NCBI RefSeq assembly: GCF_002104995.1
Contig: NW_024468257.1
Span: 248,001-312,000, forward strand
Origin: Linderina pennispora
Taxonomy: Eukaryota > Kickxellomycota > Kickxellomycetes > Kickxellales > Kickxellaceae
DNA: 64,000 nt
Direction of reading: 5' to 3'
The notes under the pieces are model-generated. The model ran no database searches. It saw nothing but the letters and a program-made list of their open reading frames with translations, and was not told the origin of the DNA. Positions 29,215 through 38,833 of the stretch are shown here, in pieces. The position numbers and the translations under genes are program-made. Within the stretch, counting starts at the first letter, position 1. Each line of letters begins with the position of its first letter.

Positions 29215-30343
29215 GGTCTATGTGTTTTGTATGGTGGTGCACAACAAGGCAAATGAACAAATAAAGTGTTGCAGGCGTGAGAGACAGGCGTGGAGTAAGA
29301 AAGTAAAGCGAGCGAAAAATAAAAAGAGGAGAAGAAAGAGGATGAGTGGTTTTTGCGGGCGGTGGAATCTTTGAGGAACAACTTTTTTTACAAATGTGGC
29401 TGCTCATTCAGTAGCAAAAATCGCTCACTCCTTCCTTCCAGCAAATCGCTGGCCTGCCAAGCCGAACCAGCGTCGATGTTGCCTTTTCCGAGTCCCCTCG
29501 GTGTGGATTATTCTCTTCTTCACATGAGCTTCTGTCCACAAAAGGGATCGACGGATTGCGACGATGTTTTCCTTTCCTTTCCCTATGCCGCGATGAGCGC
29601 TTTTTGCCTCTCCCCACCCGGTCTGTCACACGTCTGGCGCCTGCTTGTGCGGGAAACAAGCAGCTCTGCCCCCGCCTTCCACAATGGCAGCGCCTGCCTC
29701 CACACTGGCTCTGTTGCGGGCTGTGGGTGTCCGAGATATTTATATTGCCCCTCATTCCCTCGCTGACCCGCACCGATGCTGCATCAGCGTCAGTCTTCTG
29801 CTCGTCTCTGCCACGCTGTTTCGCTTTTCGCAGACCCTGGGTGCCAGACAAGACAAACAGCCAGCAGCTCCGCCATTGTTGTTGCAGCCGCTGGTGCCAA
29901 GCTGTATCTCCTGGGTGTCTTGGCCAGCTGGTCCTGGCACCAGTCTTCATGTCCATGGTCAAAAGCCATCCAGAGGCACAGATGCGCCCAGAACACTACG
30001 TCAATAAGGGCTACATACGCCAGCAGCAGAAGTATCTCAAAATTAAAGCTGGTATAACACTCTGCTAGTATAGATGTTGGGGTGTGCTTGGCAATTGACC
30101 AATAGCTCAAAGCTACACCCTGGTCATTCGCTGCTAGATACAAAGCTGGAGACAGCCTCTGTTGCTGCCCAAGCTATATTTAGCATTGCAGCTCCCACAG
30201 CCATGCATATGTAGGTGATTGGGTCAAAGTGGTGCTTTACTAGTCTGTATTCTCGGCTACCCCCTCCCTGCCAACGCACCTAAAACACCTGTAATTGTCC
30301 AACGTGTCCACTGAATACTCTGTACACATGTTCAGCAATTCTG
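29215..30343. other. Intergenic, no supportable gene
   Basis: Upstream region of the HSF gene followed by AT-rich sequence. The frames present (up to 184 codons) overlap on both strands and lack recognisable motifs. Confidence 0.5.
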
Positions 30344-31374
30344 TTGAGCGGCTTTCTCATATTCCATTTTTCTCCTCTTGCCCAGGCCCCAGGACCCCTC
30401 CTGAACAAATTTTCTAACGTGCTGCTCAAGTGCCGTGTTATCCGCGGACAGTACCATTCGCATACAAGCGCACTCCATGCCAAGTATGGCGAAGTTGTGC
30501 GCATTGGATACAACCATGTCTCTCTGTCCAATATCTCCGATGCTCGGCTCGTTCTTGCCACCCATGCATTTCTGAAAGGCCCTATGTATTAAAAGGGGCA
30601 CCTGATTGAGGCCAATACCTTCTCGACTATCGACCCTGAGGAGAACAAGATACGCAAGCGGCTCATCGAAGAAGCTGGTGCGCCGCCGCGCGTCGATGTG
30701 CTGCAAAAGTTTATCGGTGCAGAGTATCCGGTTACTGGTGACAAGCTAACGCTTCGCCAGCTCCAGTCCGAGGTGGCGCTGATGCTTGTTGCTGGCACCG
30801 ACACTACCAGCAACACGATAACGTATGCGATTGTTCATCTGCTTCACAACCCAAGCGTTTACAAGCGTGTCACCGAGGAAGTCCGCTCTACATTCCCAGA
30901 TAGCTCCCAGGTCATCTCGTTTAAGGACGCGAAAGCCAAGCTACCGTACCTCTCGGCAGTCATCTATGAGACAATGCGAATCAACCCCCCAGTCTCAGGC
31001 ATGCTTCCACGCAGCGCTCCAGCGAAGGGGATAACAATTCAGGGATACAACATCCCGCACGATACGCAGATTGGCGTGTCAATCGCCGCTTGTCACCGCA
31101 ATCCGCATACATGGAAGAACCCGATGTATTTAACCCTGAGCGTTTCCTTGGTCCCGACTCAGCAGAGCGAGTCAAGGATACACTGGTATTTATTTCAGGC
31201 GTTCGCGTTTGTATCGGACGAAACCTTGCTTGGCTTGAACTTTACACGGTTCTTGCCAACACCCTGCGCAAGTACGATTTCTCGTTGCCCGCGGATGCGC
31301 CCTATGGACCACATAGGCTGGGCAAGTCTGGTATTCCAGTTGAAATTCCGGCTGTGTCCCCACATCGGTACTAA
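30344..31374 (+). pseudogene. Cytochrome P450 pseudogene 1 (stop, deletion, frameshift)
   Basis: Closely related to the intact P450 downstream. It retains GPLLNKFSNVLLKCRVIRGQ, HAKYGEVVRIG, the I-helix MLVAGTDTTSNT, YETMRINPP (ExxR), PERFLGPDSAERVKD and the heme loop SGVRVCIGRNLAWLELYT. Three lesions are visible. A TAA stands at 30591-30593 after GPMY. A loss of about 127 codons between NKIRKR and LIEEAG fuses two similar short motifs in frame. A missing base at about 31117-31121 shifts the frame before PDVFNPERF. The membrane anchor is also missing. The reading frame around the deletion is preserved, so the deletion may have come first. Confidence 0.88.
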
Positions 31375-32231
31375 CCTGGAGAGTCCAAAGAGTAATTGCT
31401 GAGTCGTTATCTGACCAGCAATACCAGACTATATTTGGCGAAATATAAACATTTAGCATGAATTACCAGCTACTTGCCTATCCAGCAGGCTTTAAGTGTA
31501 ACCCTTGTGGTATCAAGGATACAAAAGTCTGACAGATATTGCAAGAAAAGATCAGGGTCTGTGGGCAAGTGAAAGTAGGAGGGGAGTGCTCGTGAAGGCG
31601 TATGTGGTCCAATGATCCATTGAGGTACGATTTTGATAGCCATGGTTATGTTGGCGGATGCTGTCCCCAGCTGTCAGACACCCGAGTTATACCTGGATAT
31701 ATCCGTGCTATCCTTTTGCACTTGCTAATACACGTTGCTAGGACAGCCTATACCCCTTTTAACATGGTACTAGTACCTGCCGTCTATCCTTGCTTTTGTC
31801 CAACCGAAGCACCTGGCCATGGCCTATCATTCAAACCATTATTTTATCTACCTCAGTCCCACCTATCGACGAGCCGATCCACTAACCCGGCGTCACACGT
31901 TCCAGCGCACATATTCCTTATGTTACATGTATAATTATGCCGTAGTCCCAAGTGTCGCTGGTGGCAGCCTACGGTTTGAGCCGGATTATCTTGAAACTCA
32001 GGCTGAATACCAATATGCCGCCGTTGCATTAATCAGAATTAAAGGCTGTTCTCCAAGCACTATGGCTGACAAACAGCAATTTTGGATTTGCATGCAGCTG
32101 GCATATACGGGCGTCGACAATCACAATACGTCACACATTTATCACGGACATGGGAGCTCACAGGCCAGGAACATGTCCGCCTCTGCCAACAGCGAGGCAC
32201 TTTGCCGATGCAACCGCGGACGGAGTTCAGT
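31375..32231. other. Intergenic between P450 pseudogene and intact P450
   Basis: AT-rich sequence with only short frames (up to 138 codons) and no recognisable motif. Confidence 0.5.
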
Positions 32232-32290
32232 ATGAACACCTATTTATTAGGAACACCCATTTATTATGAACACCCATTCACTATGAACAA
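32232..32290. repeat. Short imperfect tandem repeat in the P450 promoter
   Basis: About three and a half copies of a ~17-bp unit resembling ATGAACACCCATTYATT, ending about 90 bp upstream of the TATA box of the intact P450. Such a cluster could hold repeated transcription-factor sites; this is inference. Confidence 0.55.
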
Positions 32291-32381
32291 TGGGCATTCG
32301 TCGGCCCCGGCGTCAACTGCTTGCGTTCACCGTGCAATACACACATAGCTACCCCATCTGCAATGCAGGTAGATTCCAGGG

Positions 32382-32389
32382 TATAAAAG
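32382..32389 (+). promoter_or_regulatory. TATA box of the intact P450 gene
   Basis: TATAAAAG, 93 bp upstream of the preferred ATG at 32482. A strong TATA box suits an inducible gene. Confidence 0.55.
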
Positions 32390-32448
32390 GGCAGAATGCT
32401 TATGTTGTTTTTCAAGAGAAATCAAGCACCTGCCCGCTAACGTAGCAT

Positions 32449-34020
32449 TTGAATTCTACCGTGCGCCATTTCTTTTCTACCATGATATTAGAGATTCTCT
32501 CCTTCGCAACGCTGCTGGCTCTCCCAGCCATATTGCTGGCCATAGTGGTCTACGCTGCCCTTACTGTCAAGCGTGCATTCTTCTCGCCCCTCTCCACAAT
32601 TCCTGGACCGTTCCTGAACAAGCTCTCCAACCTTCCTCTCAGGTACCACACCATGACTGGAAGCTACCACTCATACACTACCCAGCTCCATGCCAAGTAT
32701 GGCGAGGTTGTTCGCGTTGGCACAGACTTCGTCTCTCTATCCAGCACGTCGGACACACGTCTCGTTCTAGCGACCCATGCATTCAGAAAGGGCCCGTCAT
32801 ATACCATTGGTATGATGCTGGCAGAAAATTCATTTTCGACAACCAATCCCGAGCTCAACAAGGTTCGGCGCCGGCAGATTGGCGATGCTTTTGCTGTGCA
32901 CACGATGCGGGCAGTTGAGGACTTGGTTGTTGATGCTGGTGCCAACTCGCTGATCAAGGTGTGGGATGCGGCTCTTGCAGAGCAAGGCGACAAGGCCCGC
33001 ATCAACTACTTCTACTCGTTCCATCGCGCTGGATTCGATGTTATTGGCGCTCTAGGATTCGGCCAGAGTTTCAATATCCTGCAGACCGGCAACACTGAGG
33101 TCATTGACAACATGCAGAACGCCATTCACCTGAAGGTGCTGACTAGCATGATTCCGTTTTCCCGGTTTGTGCCAGCGCTATTCAAGGAGGAGAAGCAGTC
33201 GCAAAACGCGACGGTCCAGCTGATCCGAGACACCATCGACATGCGCAAGAAGCTGATCAGCGAGACTGGTAAGCCGCCGCAAATCGATGTGTTGCAAAAG
33301 TTCATCGACGCCAAGGACCCAGTGACGGGTGAGATGCTTGCTGATAAGAGCCTGATGTCGGAGATCTTCTTGATGCTCGTTGCTGGTACTGACACCACAA
33401 GCAACACGCTCTCGTGGGTCATGATGCAGCTTATGCACCACCCGTATGTGTACCAGCGTGTCACTGAGGAGGTGCGCACAACATTCCCTGATACCTCGCA
33501 GACCATTTCGTTCAGTGAGGCGAAATCCAAGCTCCCGTATCTCTCAGCTGTCATCCATGAGACCATGCGTATCAATCCCTCGGTTGCCGGGTTTCTTCCG
33601 CGCTGCGCCCCGGCGGAGGGAGCGACAATTCAGGGACATTATATCCCAGCCGACGCACAGATTTGTGTTTCCACCGCAGCATGCCAACGTAATCCGCGCA
33701 CTTGGAAGAACCCGGAGACGTTTGACCCTGAACGCTTCCTCGGCCAAGACTCCGCGGAGCGACTTAAGGACTTGCTGACATTCAGCTCAGGCGTTCGGGT
33801 CTGTATCGGCCGTAACCTTGCCTGGCTCGAACTCTACACGGTTCTTGCCAATGTATTGCGCAGGTATGATTTTGAGCTGCCCGAGGATGCACCATATGGT
33901 GCTCACAAGCTAAGCAATCTGGGCATTCCGGTTGAGATTCCAAGCGAGTCGTTTATTGTCACATCTCCTGTGAACCCGAAGGTCAACTGCTGGGTTAATG
34001 TTTCTCTTGCCAAGGTTTAG
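32449..34020 (+). CDS. Cytochrome P450 monooxygenase
   Basis: Heme-thiolate monooxygenase, ER-anchored, probably acting on a lipid or secondary metabolite; the substrate is unknown. It has 523 residues from 32449, or 512 from the ATG at 32482, whose context sits directly at the membrane anchor (ILSFATLLALPAILLAIVVY). Visible are the hinge PGPFLNKLSN, the I-helix MLVAGTDTTSNTLS, the ExxR motif HETMRIN, PETFDPERF and the heme-binding FSSGVRVCIGRNLAWLE, with the cysteine ligand at residue 452. The pattern resembles fungal families such as CYP52/CYP56-like or pisatin-demethylase-like groups, but I would not assign one. No intron, no lesion. It lies between two P450 pseudogenes, evidence of tandem duplication and decay. 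Confidence 0.93.
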   Translation: MNSTVRHFFSTMILEILSFATLLALPAILLAIVVYAALTVKRAFFSPLSTIPGPFLNKLSNLPLRYHTMTGSYHSYTTQLHAKYGEVVRVGTDFVSLSSTSDTRLVLATHAFRKGPSYTIGMMLAENSFSTTNPELNKVRRRQIGDAFAVHTMRAVEDLVVDAGANSLIKVWDAALAEQGDKARINYFYSFHRAGFDVIGALGFGQSFNILQTGNTEVIDNMQNAIHLKVLTSMIPFSRFVPALFKEEKQSQNATVQLIRDTIDMRKKLISETGKPPQIDVLQKFIDAKDPVTGEMLADKSLMSEIFLMLVAGTDTTSNTLSWVMMQLMHHPYVYQRVTEEVRTTFPDTSQTISFSEAKSKLPYLSAVIHETMRINPSVAGFLPRCAPAEGATIQGHYIPADAQICVSTAACQRNPRTWKNPETFDPERFLGQDSAERLKDLLTFSSGVRVCIGRNLAWLELYTVLANVLRRYDFELPEDAPYGAHKLSNLGIPVEIPSESFIVTSPVNPKVNCWVNVSLAKV

Positions 34021-34287
34021 TGTGTTAGCATCAGTAAATATGCCGTTGCGGTGCTGGACGCATTGGCAATACATTTGTCAGCGAGGTTGTCAACGCTCAC
34101 TGTTTAGAAAAACAGGGGCCACCTGTCATGTATGAGCAAATTTCCGAAGCATCGCTTACACATTACCATAAATGGAATGCATGCTGCAGTAGTCACTTAG
34201 CAAGCGCACTCATGTGAAAGCACTATGTGAAAGCACTGCTCGCTGCTGGCAGTAGTAAACTGCTTTAGCAAGAAATGACGGTGATTA

Positions 34288-34996
34288 ATGAGAACAAATT
34301 TGCCCCTCTCTATGCACAGGCTACAAGCCATTGGGCACCTGGTCGTTGACACAGATGTTGACTCGTTGATTAAACTGTGGGATGCTGAGATTACGAAGCA
34401 TGGAAGGGCATCAAGAGACAGCTACTATTGTGCTATACATTGCATGGTGCTTGACGTTATTGGAGCTGTAAGATTCGGCCATAGCCTCAATATCGCGAAG
34501 ACCGGCAACACTAGCGCCATCGACAAAACGATGGACGCTATTTACCTGAAGGTGCTGGCTAGAATGATGCGGTTTATCTGATTTGACCTGGGGCAATCTG
34601 AAAAAGAAGCAGTCAAAAAAGACAACGGTCCAGCATATCTGTGGTGCTATTGGGATGCACAAGAAGCCAGCCAGCAAGACTGGTAAGCCATTGCGGAACG
34701 AGAACATGCAGAAGATGACTTTTATAACCGACCCAGTGGCGGACCAGTTTTCCGATGGAGATAATAGTGAGTCTGAAGCTAGGCTGATGCTGGTTGCTAG
34801 AACAGATGCTACCAACAACACGATATCATATGCAATCATTCATTTGGTCTACAGCTTTGCATCCTCAAAGGAGATGGTATGAGAAATACTTGCGAGCATT
34901 AGGCACACTACTTTGACGATGTGCTTGTAAACGCCAAAATCCAATCCACAACACGTCTCGGCAGTAATTGATGAGGCAATGTATTTGAATTCATTT
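34288..34996 (+). pseudogene. Cytochrome P450 pseudogene 2 (heavily decayed fragment)
   Basis: Matches the middle of the intact P450. HLVVDTDVDSLIKLWDAEI parallels its DLVVDAGANSLIKVWDAAL. VLDVIGAVRFGHSLNIAKTG and MDAIYLKVLARMM follow. In another frame a damaged I-helix reads LMLVARTDATNNTISYA, where the catalytic Gly and Thr positions are changed. A last trace, SAVIDEAMYLN, mirrors SAVIHETMRIN near 34950-34985. There are stops and frame changes throughout; both N-terminus and heme loop are gone. It is older than pseudogene 1. A solo LTR lies directly after it. Confidence 0.85.
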
Positions 34997-35024
34997 GTTT
35001 CGGATATGCTATCATTGAAAAAGT

Positions 35025-35199
35025 ACCAGTGTTAACACTCGGAGTCTGGAGTCCACCGGCGCCACCATGGGCAAGGCCGGAACGCATACGTACAAAGGCC
35101 CAGACAGGCGATCGCCTTTTCTTCTTCCCTTCAGCTACTTTCGAAAAGTTATTATTCATATATACCTAATAGCCACTCATCCCCTAGGTTAGCAACCAG
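35025..35199 (+). mobile_element. Solo LTR, copy B, with 5-bp target-site duplication
   Basis: LTR from TGTTAACA at 35030 to GTTAGCA at 35194 (165 bp), flanked by the direct repeat ACCAG at 35025-35029 and 35195-35199. Related to copy A at 12084-12246. The duplication proves insertion by an integrase-type mechanism, followed by loss of the internal part through LTR-LTR recombination. It landed at the edge of the decayed P450 copy. A small CAACCAG-type microsatellite follows, so the right-hand repeat could be partly coincidental. Confidence 0.75.
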
Positions 35200-35807
35200 C
35201 AACCAGCAACTAGCAGCCAGCATGTTTACATAATGTTAAACGTTAATTGAGCACCATGCGGGTAGAGCCAGAATATTCCAGGAACATGCATGTTTGAGAA
35301 ATTCCTGTTTTACACTTGCTTGAACTGGCTGATGCCTAGTACAATCGTGGCTTTTACCTAATCGGCGAGCTTGGCAACAAATAGTGGAATTTTCTATTGT
35401 TTTGCATGTGCGGGCTTGGGGTCTTTGCCAAGACCCTGCAAACCCCCTAGCAACCCCGTACACATGGGCTGTATGTGGTCCAATTTCAGAAGGCGCCAAG
35501 CAGCTCAGCCCCAGTTTTTCCGCACCATCTTGGTATTTTGTCGAGGCGATGACCTTGGCACACTATGGCCCTTAGGTAATAGAAAATTTGTGCGGAATTT
35601 CCTGCGAGTTCTTGGAAACTTTGCTTAGCAATCTTGGCAATAGCAATATATTGTTGCTCTATTTTCTTTGTTCTACCGCTGGTACACGACTGCGGCCAAA
35701 AGTATGGAAATATGTGGTATATAAGAAGCCGATATAGCTTCCATCAGCCCCACATGTCCTCACTCATCCACTGACAGCTTCAAGATTGTACATCTAGCTT
35801 TTCTACA
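35200..35807. other. Intergenic, promoter region of the RTA1-like gene
   Basis: No gene seen. The sequence is moderately AT-rich, with a GC-richer block at 35400-35600 that is open in two plus frames but carries no motif. Confidence 0.5.
35718..35724 (+). promoter_or_regulatory. TATA box of the RTA1-like gene
   Basis: TATATAA, 84 bp before the ATG at 35808, followed by a CT-rich stretch. Confidence 0.5.
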
Positions 35808-36626
35808 ATGGCATACACACTTCAAGACCTTTTCGACTACCACCCTGTCAACGGTGTGCCTGGAGCAGCAGCAGGTCTATTTGCTATTATCGCTGCAATC
35901 CACATCTGGCAGACAATCCACTACAACGCGCCGAAATGGATGTACATCTTGGTCGGCACTGCAGTAGCAGAGAGCGTCGGGTACATCGTCCGTAACGTCC
36001 TCATCTACCACACATCCTTGGGCTTGTTTGTCTTCATGAACCTGTGTCTGCTGCTACCGCCCAATGCGCTGGCGCTGTTCAACTACAAGACAATTGGCGA
36101 GGTCGTGCGCCGCTCAAACGTGGCGGCACACCGGTTCTGGCTCAAGCCCAAGTTCATCACATGGTTCTTCTTTGGCAGCGACATATTCTCGTTCCTGATC
36201 CAGGCGACCGGCGGCAGCATGCAGGCGACAGAGAGCACACGCAATGCGGGAAAGTACATTGCCCTGTTTGGCCTGGCGGTCCAGCTTATTTTCTTTGCCT
36301 GCTTCCTTGCAATTACCATTTACGTCAAGCGCTCGGCTGCGTATGTGGTCAGTGCAGGGCCCAAGGACAAGACGGGGACAGGGGCCAAAATTAAGCTGAT
36401 GCGTGTTATTATCGCCACCACTATTCTGCTCTACGTCCGATCCATCTACCGTGTGGCAGAGTTTGCTGACGGGTATGGTGGAAAGATATACGGTGCCGAG
36501 TGGGCGTTCTACGTGTTCGACTGCCTGGCGATTCTGTTCAGTTTTGTTATCTACATTTTGTGGTTTGTTGGGCATCACTTCCCACCCCGTGTTCCTGAGG
36601 AGGCTATTTCGATGATCTCTGTCTAA
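35808..36626 (+). CDS. RTA1-like seven-transmembrane protein
   Basis: A 272-residue member of the fungus-specific RTA1/Rsb1/Pug1 family. Its members affect lipid export, resistance to 7-aminocholesterol and long-chain bases, or heme handling. Seven hydrophobic segments can be drawn, starting with AAGLFAIIAAIHIWQTIHY. Family-typical motifs are ESVGYIVRN (TM2), LLPPNALALFNYKTIGEVVR, the DIFSFLIQATGGSMQA motif of TM4, and RSIYRVAEFADGYGGKI before TM7. No intron. Placement beside P450 genes is compatible with a lipid or xenobiotic response locus, but that is only context. The substrate is unknown. Confidence 0.92.
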   Translation: MAYTLQDLFDYHPVNGVPGAAAGLFAIIAAIHIWQTIHYNAPKWMYILVGTAVAESVGYIVRNVLIYHTSLGLFVFMNLCLLLPPNALALFNYKTIGEVVRRSNVAAHRFWLKPKFITWFFFGSDIFSFLIQATGGSMQATESTRNAGKYIALFGLAVQLIFFACFLAITIYVKRSAAYVVSAGPKDKTGTGAKIKLMRVIIATTILLYVRSIYRVAEFADGYGGKIYGAEWAFYVFDCLAILFSFVIYILWFVGHHFPPRVPEEAISMISV

Positions 36627-37353
36627 CCCATTTACATTTCTCGGTTGATACATGTTTGTTCTTTAATACAAGGTGTATAGATGATTGGAAACGAAGTTAT
36701 TCATGGCAAGCTCTTCCAATACACGCAAAGCGGGAGATATGATCTCTCTCCTCGTATCCATTGTGTTCCATTTGATTTATTTGCAATTCCGACTGTCCAG
36801 TGCTGATTCGAACTCGTCATGCTTGTTGGGGATGGAGTATTAGCACATGGAAGGATAGCCGGATTTGCACATGCTCACCTAATTGGATGCCTGTCTGCGC
36901 AACATGCCCTGTGGGATCACACCAGCGCATGGATTATTTGGTCGAAAGGGAAAGATATGCACAAAGCACAATAAGTAATCACGTTATGAAGCACCGCCTG
37001 CGATATTGAATTTGGAACTCGGATATTGTACAATTAGCGCAGCATGCGGGATTGCCTGGTGGCATTTTTGTTACAATTACAGAATTAGCTCCACTCCTCA
37101 CCATACATGAGCGTAGGCGCAATGACCTAAAACACAGGCTATTGTACTCGAGCTACATGCAAAGGCACTGCTGCAGTGTCGTGCTCTGCCAAGCGATGCC
37201 TTTCACCCAGAATAAAAGTTTCTCTGTCCTCCAATTCCGCAGACTTGTCTACCACAGAGTATATATGCTGCTGTTGCCGCACTCGCTCGCTATGCTTCCA
37301 CAAAAATGCGTACCAGCCTTTTCTATAATCTCAATCTGTATGCTCTTTAGAAG
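36627..37353. other. Intergenic
   Basis: AT-rich 3' and promoter sequence. A TATATA at about 37260 precedes the small secreted-peptide gene by about 95 bp. Nothing else recognised. Confidence 0.5.
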
Positions 37354-37518
37354 ATGAACGTAGCCAAAATCTCCCCTCTTATGCTTGCTGTGCTTCTTAC
37401 ATCAGTTTCTGCTGCACCTATCCCGAATCCCAACCCACAGTATATTACAGGCGCACGGCAGTACACACCCCAACAGGCGCTGTGGATGTACCTCTGGCTG
37501 ATGGCAAAAAGTCGCTAA
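37354..37518 (+). CDS. Putative small secreted peptide (54 residues)
   Basis: The open frame MNVAKISPLMLAVLLTSVSA followed by APIPNPNPQYITG and a C-terminal QQALWMYLWLMAKSR has the form of a signal peptide: short basic start, hydrophobic core, and small residues at an AxA-like cleavage site around residue 20-21. The mature part of about 34 residues is Pro/Asn-rich, then aromatic and amphipathic. There are no cysteines and no dibasic site except near the end. It has its own TATA-like element upstream and sits in a 1.25-kb gap between RTA1-like and TRM7 genes. I recognise no family. It may be a signalling or membrane-active peptide, or a chance frame; the well-formed leader favours a gene. Confidence 0.5.
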   Translation: MNVAKISPLMLAVLLTSVSAAPIPNPNPQYITGARQYTPQQALWMYLWLMAKSR

Positions 37519-37876
37519 ACGCCACCAGGATTCCATTGTACTCTCTTGTAGTTGCTATATCTTAGTATTAATACCAGATTTATGGTGCTCGTGATGCGAG
37601 CTCGGCTAGTCAGTATGGTTTAGACAGTCGATAATGTGGCAGGGAATCTGCCACGGGGCTTCACGGCCTAGGACCGATATAAAGATTGCGTCTTGCTCGA
37701 AGCCGCTCCATGTACGTGATGAGCCGATGTGAGATTTGCCGAGTCGAGCCGATCTCTGCTCAGCCGCTCCTATTTTGTCAAACATTTTTCACTGAAGCGC
37801 TGGGCTCTAGCCCCGACTCGCTTCACAGTTTAGCGTTCCGACCAATTTTTCTCTCCAACAATTGCAGTCTTTTACA

Positions 37877-38816
37877 ATGGGCAAATCGTCAAAGGACAAG
37901 CGTGACGTTTACTACCGGCTGGCAAAGGAGCAGGGCTGGAGAGCGCGCAGCGCGTTCAAGCTGCTGCAAGTGGATGAAGAGTTCAACATATTCGACGGTA
38001 GGTACAAACAGGGGGCGCTTCTCTCAAGCACATGGGGGCAATACTAAATGTGCAGAAGTAGGTGTTACGCGAGCGGTTGATCTGTGTGCAGCGCCTGGTA
38101 GTTGGTCGCAGGTGTTGAGCAAGAAGCTGAAGCGGCAGGGTGATGTGGACCCAAAGATCGTTGCAGTGGACCTGCAGGCCATGGCACCGTTACCGGGCGT
38201 GATCCAAATCCAAGGCGACATTACAAAGCTGACAACGGCGGAGCAGATCATCGGGCACTTTGACGGCGAGAGCGCAGATCTGGTGGTAAGCGACGGTGCG
38301 CCTGACGTCACGGGTCTGCATGACCTGGACGAGTACATCCAGGCGCAGCTGATTCTGGCAGCACTGAACATCACGACGCATATTCTGAGAAGAGGCGGGA
38401 CATTTGTGGCCAAGATATTCCGCGGCAAGGACGTTACGTTGCTGTATGCGCAGCTCAAGGTGTTCTTTAAGACGGTGCATGTGGCGAAACCAAGGTCGTC
38501 GCGCAATTCGAGCATCGAGGCATTCATTGTGTGTCTGGATTACAACCCGCCAGCCGACTACGTGCCAAACATGGCAAATCCGCTGATGGATGTGCCATAT
38601 AACATGGAGAACCCGATTGTCGGCAGCAACAGGGTGGTCGTTCCGTTTGTTGCGTGCGGCGATCTGCGCGGGTTTGATTCGGACCGGACGTACGGGCTGG
38701 AGTTTGAGGGCACGCCGTCATACGAGTCAAGGGAACCGACCCAGTCGCCGATCAACCCGCCGTACAAGAAGGCGCTGGAGCTGAAGCGCTCAAACTTTTA
38801 CAACAACTCGCTGTAG
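37877..38816 (+). CDS. TRM7: Trm7/FTSJ1 tRNA 2'-O-ribose methyltransferase, one intron
   Basis: Methylates riboses 32 and 34 in the anticodon loop of tRNA-Phe, -Trp and -Leu, with partner proteins Trm732 and Trm734. Exon 1 (37877-37997) starts [36 protein letters not shown], diagnostic for Trm7 rather than for the rRNA enzymes Spb1 or Mrm2. The intron is 37998-38061, and exon 2 (38062-38816) joins in phase. An acceptor six bases earlier (cag at 38054-38055) would add two residues. Exon 2 shows the SAM motif [30 protein letters not shown] and [19 protein letters not shown]; the K-D-K-E tetrad appears complete. About 291 residues. It converges with the HROB gene, with 17 bp between them. Confidence 0.93.
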
Positions 38817-38833
38817 CATGTCTGGAATATATT

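Noticed and set aside
29408-29962. 184-codon minus-strand frame upstream of the HSF gene
   Set aside because: Arg/Gly/Ser composition typical of random GC-rich DNA; several overlapping frames on the other strand; no motif.
36795-36830. GATTCGAACTC resembling the T-arm of a tRNA
   Set aside because: Flanking bases do not form the T-stem, and no acceptor or anticodon stem is found around it.
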